Assembly: GCA_964627455.1 (NCBI GenBank)
Contig: CAZVKC010000021.1
Span: 1 to 64,000 of the forward strand
Direction: 5' to 3'
DNA length: 64,000 nt
DNA from: F-183 sp964627455
GTDB lineage: Bacteria > Acidobacteriota > Terriglobia > Bryobacterales > Bryobacteraceae
Positions within the stretch are counted from its first letter, which is position 1, and each line of letters starts with the position of its first letter. Both the position numbers and the translations under genes were made by a program. Shown here piece by piece: positions 61,591 through 64,000 of this stretch. The notes below the pieces were generated by a model, which was not told where the DNA came from, made no database searches, and worked only from the letters and a program-made list of their open reading frames with translations.

Positions 61591-64000
61591 ATGAAAACAC
61601 TTCTCCTCCTCACCGCGACGACCCTGCTTGCGAACGACGAGTTCTTCGAACAGAAGATTCGCCCGGTGCTGGTGGAAAAGTGCCAGGGGTGCCACAACGC
61701 CAAGCTGAAAGCGCCCTTCGGCGGACTCAAACTCGACAGTGCGGCGGGCTGGAAACGCGGCGGTGATTCCGGTCCGTCGATTGTTCCGGGCAAGCCGGAC
61801 GAAAGCCTGCTGTATCGCGCGCTCCGCTATGACGGACGCGTGAAAATGCCGCCCACCGGCAAGTTGCCCGACGCCGTCGTCGCGGACTTCCGCCGGTGGA
61901 TCGCCGAAGGCGCCGCGGATCCTCGCGTCGACACCGCGCCGGCTGTCACCGCGACTTCCTCCAACGCAAAACCGCACTGGGCCTTCCAGCCCTTGAAAGC
62001 CTCCGCGAAAGGCCGTGTCGATGATTGGATGCAAGCCACCGCGCCGGTCGGTAAACGCGAATGGCTGCGTCGTGTCACGTTCGACGTGACGGGACTTCCT
62101 CCTACCGTCCAGGAACTTCGCGACTATCTCGCTGACAACTCCGCCGAAGCGGATCGCAAGGTGGTTGAACGCCTGCTCGCCTCGCCGCACTACGGCGAAC
62201 GTTGGGGACGCCACTGGCTCGACCTCGTCCGTTTCTGCGAAACCAACGGTCACGAATACGACAACGACAAGATCGACGCGTGGCGCTATCGAGACTACGT
62301 CATCCGTGCCTTCAACGACGATCTCCCGTACGACCAGCTGATCCGCGAACACATTGCCGGCGACCTGCTCGCCAAGCCGCGCCTCTCTCGCGACGGCTCG
62401 TATTTCGAATCGCCCATCGCCACCGGCATGATGTGGTTCGGCGAAGTGCTCAACAGCGCGACCGATCCCGTGAAAGTCCGCTCCGACGAAGTGGACAACC
62501 AGATCGACGTACTGAGCAAAGCCTTCCTTGGACTCACGCTTTCCTGCGCCCGCTGCCACGATCACAAGTTCGACCCGATGCCGACCCGCGAATACTACGG
62601 CCTCGCTGGCATCATGCACAGCACCAACGTCCGCGAAGCCGTCATCGACAGTCCGCAACGCCAGGCCGAGATCGCCGCGGTGCGCGAGAAAGCCACAAAG
62701 ATCACCGCGGAAATCGACGCGATCCGCGGAGGCCGCCGCATGCCGAAGGTGAACCTCCGCGCCACTGACGAGGCGATGCGCATGGACAACTGGTACGTGT
62801 CCGGTCAGGCCTTCGCCTCGCGCAATGAGCTGCCGTCGCTTACCGGATCCCTCACCTCGCCGAAGTTCAAGATGCCCAAGATCTGGGCCCACGTCCTGCT
62901 GCGCGGCGACCTCGCGGAAACCAACGCCAAAGACGGTGGACCTCTACGTTTCACGCTCGTCAACGGCGAGTACAAAAGTCAGCACGCCTCGCCCCGCAAG
63001 ATCACAGGCTGGCAATGGCACTCGATGCGCATGACGCTCGAAATCGGCCGCATCTGCTATTTCGAGATCGTCGACCGTTCGCCCGATAAACAGATCGAAG
63101 TGGCGAGTGTCGTCTTCAGCGAAGAGAAAGATCCGCCGTCGTTCACAGTGGATCCCGAACCCACACTCGCACCGGCCGACGCCGAGCGTATCGCCAAGCT
63201 CGAAGCCGAGCGCGCAAAGCTGAATCACGCTCCCGCGAGCACCTTCGCGCTCATCAGCGAAGACGAGAACCCGCACGACGTCCCCGTGCACATTCGCGGA
63301 TCGCATGAGAACCTCGGTCCCATTGCCCCGCGCGGATTCCTCAAGGCGGTGCACAGCGAGTGGACCCCTATTGATAAGCAGCACAGCGGCCGTCTCGAAC
63401 TCGCCGAGTGGATCGCCTCGCCCGATAATCCGCTCACCGCGCGCGTCTTCGTGAACCGTATCTGGAAACACCACTTCGGCACAGGCATCGTGAAGAGCGT
63501 CGACAACTTCGGCAGAATGGGCGAAGCGCCCTCCAATCAGGACCTGCTCGATGCGCTCGCGCGCGGCTTCATCGACAACGGCTGGAGCGTGAAATGGCTG
63601 CATCGCCAGATCCTGCTGTCGAAGTATTATCGCGGCAAGTTGCCCGTGCGCAGGCTCGAAGCAGAAGCGATTCGTGACTCGATCCTCGCCGTGTCCGGGC
63701 GCCTCGATCGCAAGCTCTACGGCAAGAGCATCACGCCGCACATCAGCGAATATCAGGATGGCCGCGGCAAACCTAAATCGGGACCTCTCGATGGCAACGG
63801 CCGCCGCAGCGTGTACATCGAGGTGCGCCGCAACTTCGTAACCCCGATGTTTCTCGCATTCGATTACCCGCTGCCGATCTCCACGATTGGCGGCCGCGGA
63901 TCCTCGACCGTCCCCTCGCAAGCGCTGCTGATGATGAACAACGACTTCGTCCTGCAGCAGGCCAAGCTCTGGGCCGACCGGGTCACGCGCGAGCAACCCG
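61591..64000 (+). CDS. PSCyt1/DUF1549/DUF1553 (PSD1) cytochrome-like protein, truncated by window end
   Basis: 803 codons are present before the right edge, with no stop. A signal peptide (about 1-14) is followed by a PSCyt1 domain with the haem motif CQGCH (residues about 32-36). DUF1549 follows ('KREWLRRVTFDVTGLPPTVQELRDYL', 'HYGERWGRHWLDLVRFCETNGHEYDND'), with a 'CARCHDHKFDPM' metal/haem-like site near residue 315. A carbohydrate-binding-like insert (about 400-530) and the start of DUF1553 ('LAEWIASPDNPLTARVFVNRIWKHHFG') complete it. Typical of Planctomycetes and Acidobacteria; the role is not established. Usually followed by a DUF1501 gene, which would lie outside the window. Confidence 0.88.
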   Translation, partial: MKTLLLLTATTLLANDEFFEQKIRPVLVEKCQGCHNAKLKAPFGGLKLDSAAGWKRGGDSGPSIVPGKPDESLLYRALRYDGRVKMPPTGKLPDAVVADFRRWIAEGAADPRVDTAPAVTATSSNAKPHWAFQPLKASAKGRVDDWMQATAPVGKREWLRRVTFDVTGLPPTVQELRDYLADNSAEADRKVVERLLASPHYGERWGRHWLDLVRFCETNGHEYDNDKIDAWRYRDYVIRAFNDDLPYDQLIREHIAGDLLAKPRLSRDGSYFESPIATGMMWFGEVLNSATDPVKVRSDEVDNQIDVLSKAFLGLTLSCARCHDHKFDPMPTREYYGLAGIMHSTNVREAVIDSPQRQAEIAAVREKATKITAEIDAIRGGRRMPKVNLRATDEAMRMDNWYVSGQAFASRNELPSLTGSLTSPKFKMPKIWAHVLLRGDLAETNAKDGGPLRFTLVNGEYKSQHASPRKITGWQWHSMRMTLEIGRICYFEIVDRSPDKQIEVASVVFSEEKDPPSFTVDPEPTLAPADAERIAKLEAERAKLNHAPASTFALISEDENPHDVPVHIRGSHENLGPIAPRGFLKAVHSEWTPIDKQHSGRLELAEWIASPDNPLTARVFVNRIWKHHFGTGIVKSVDNFGRMGEAPSNQDLLDALARGFIDNGWSVKWLHRQILLSKYYRGKLPVRRLEAEAIRDSILAVSGRLDRKLYGKSITPHISEYQDGRGKPKSGPLDGNGRRSVYIEVRRNFVTPMFLAFDYPLPISTIGGRGSSTVPSQALLMMNNDFVLQQAKLWADRVTREQP

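Noticed and set aside
61141..62892. A 583-codon leftward frame across the acyl-CoA dehydrogenase and PSCyt1 genes
   Set aside because: It lies antisense to two clear coding regions, and its translation has no domain; long antisense frames are common in GC-rich DNA.

Overview
The window looks like a piece of a GC-rich Acidobacteriota chromosome, most likely of the Bryobacterales/Solibacter type. This rests on family content and was not checked by a search: a MacB/FtsX 'ADOP'-type permease, a huge NHL-repeat protein with a Solibacter-style C-terminal domain, CRTAC1/ASPIC-UnbV, DUF1080 and PSCyt1-DUF1549-DUF1553 proteins, a PEP-CTERM protein, and many Ser/Thr kinase and SpoIIE-phosphatase signalling proteins. 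A run of exactly 100 N inside cydA shows it is a scaffolded draft assembly. Genes fill nearly the whole window, many overlapping by 1 or 4 bases; no stretch over 300 bases lacks a gene. No rRNA, tRNA, CRISPR array, phage or insertion sequence was seen.

Layout. 1-6 kb: start of a leftward gene, an ADOP permease, three leftward exported proteins (PEP-CTERM, collagen-like, unknown) and a Uma2 nuclease. 6-11.3 kb: a leftward set of two tandem membrane SpoIIE phosphatases and an ankyrin/cyclase-fold protein. 11.5-16.1 kb: a Baeyer-Villiger-type monooxygenase, the eno-gpmI glycolytic pair and divergent rpsU. 16.3-22 kb: a GDSL-like/MBOAT acylation pair facing a leftward operon (HEAT protein, membrane spermidine-synthase-like protein, DUF1080). 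22-25.4 kb: a Moco oxidoreductase, a TPR protein and a CRTAC1 protein. 25.4-29.3 kb: queA-ROK regulator, tsaD, a methyltransferase. 29.3-32.5 kb: a histidine operon hisI-HAD-hisH-hisF-hisA preceded by a previously unlisted 16-residue His-rich leader peptide and an attenuator. 32.6-35 kb: a second membrane spermidine-synthase-like protein. 35-48.7 kb: a long leftward series: NHL/BACON giant, a 1278-residue Ser/Thr kinase, a pseudo-caspase/FGE fusion, a VOC protein and a beta-helix protein. 48.9-51.4 kb: outer-membrane barrel, PilC/GspF, family-5 uracil-DNA glycosylase. 51.4-56.4 kb: leftward glucarate-dehydratase-like gene, cydA (gapped), cydB and a methylmalonyl-CoA mutase subunit. 56.5-59.2 kb: an overlapping rightward operon CYTH - lipoprotein - AlkD-like - GOB-like metallo-beta-lactamase. 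59.4-64 kb: sugar isomerase-like protein, glutaryl-CoA dehydrogenase and a PSCyt1/PSD1 protein running off the end.

The best new observations are the histidine attenuator, with a HAD phosphatase that may supply a histidinol-phosphatase step; the kinase plus caspase-fold protein that has lost both catalytic residues; and a recurring TANNNT hexamer 5-9 bases before several start codons, suggesting leaderless mRNAs.
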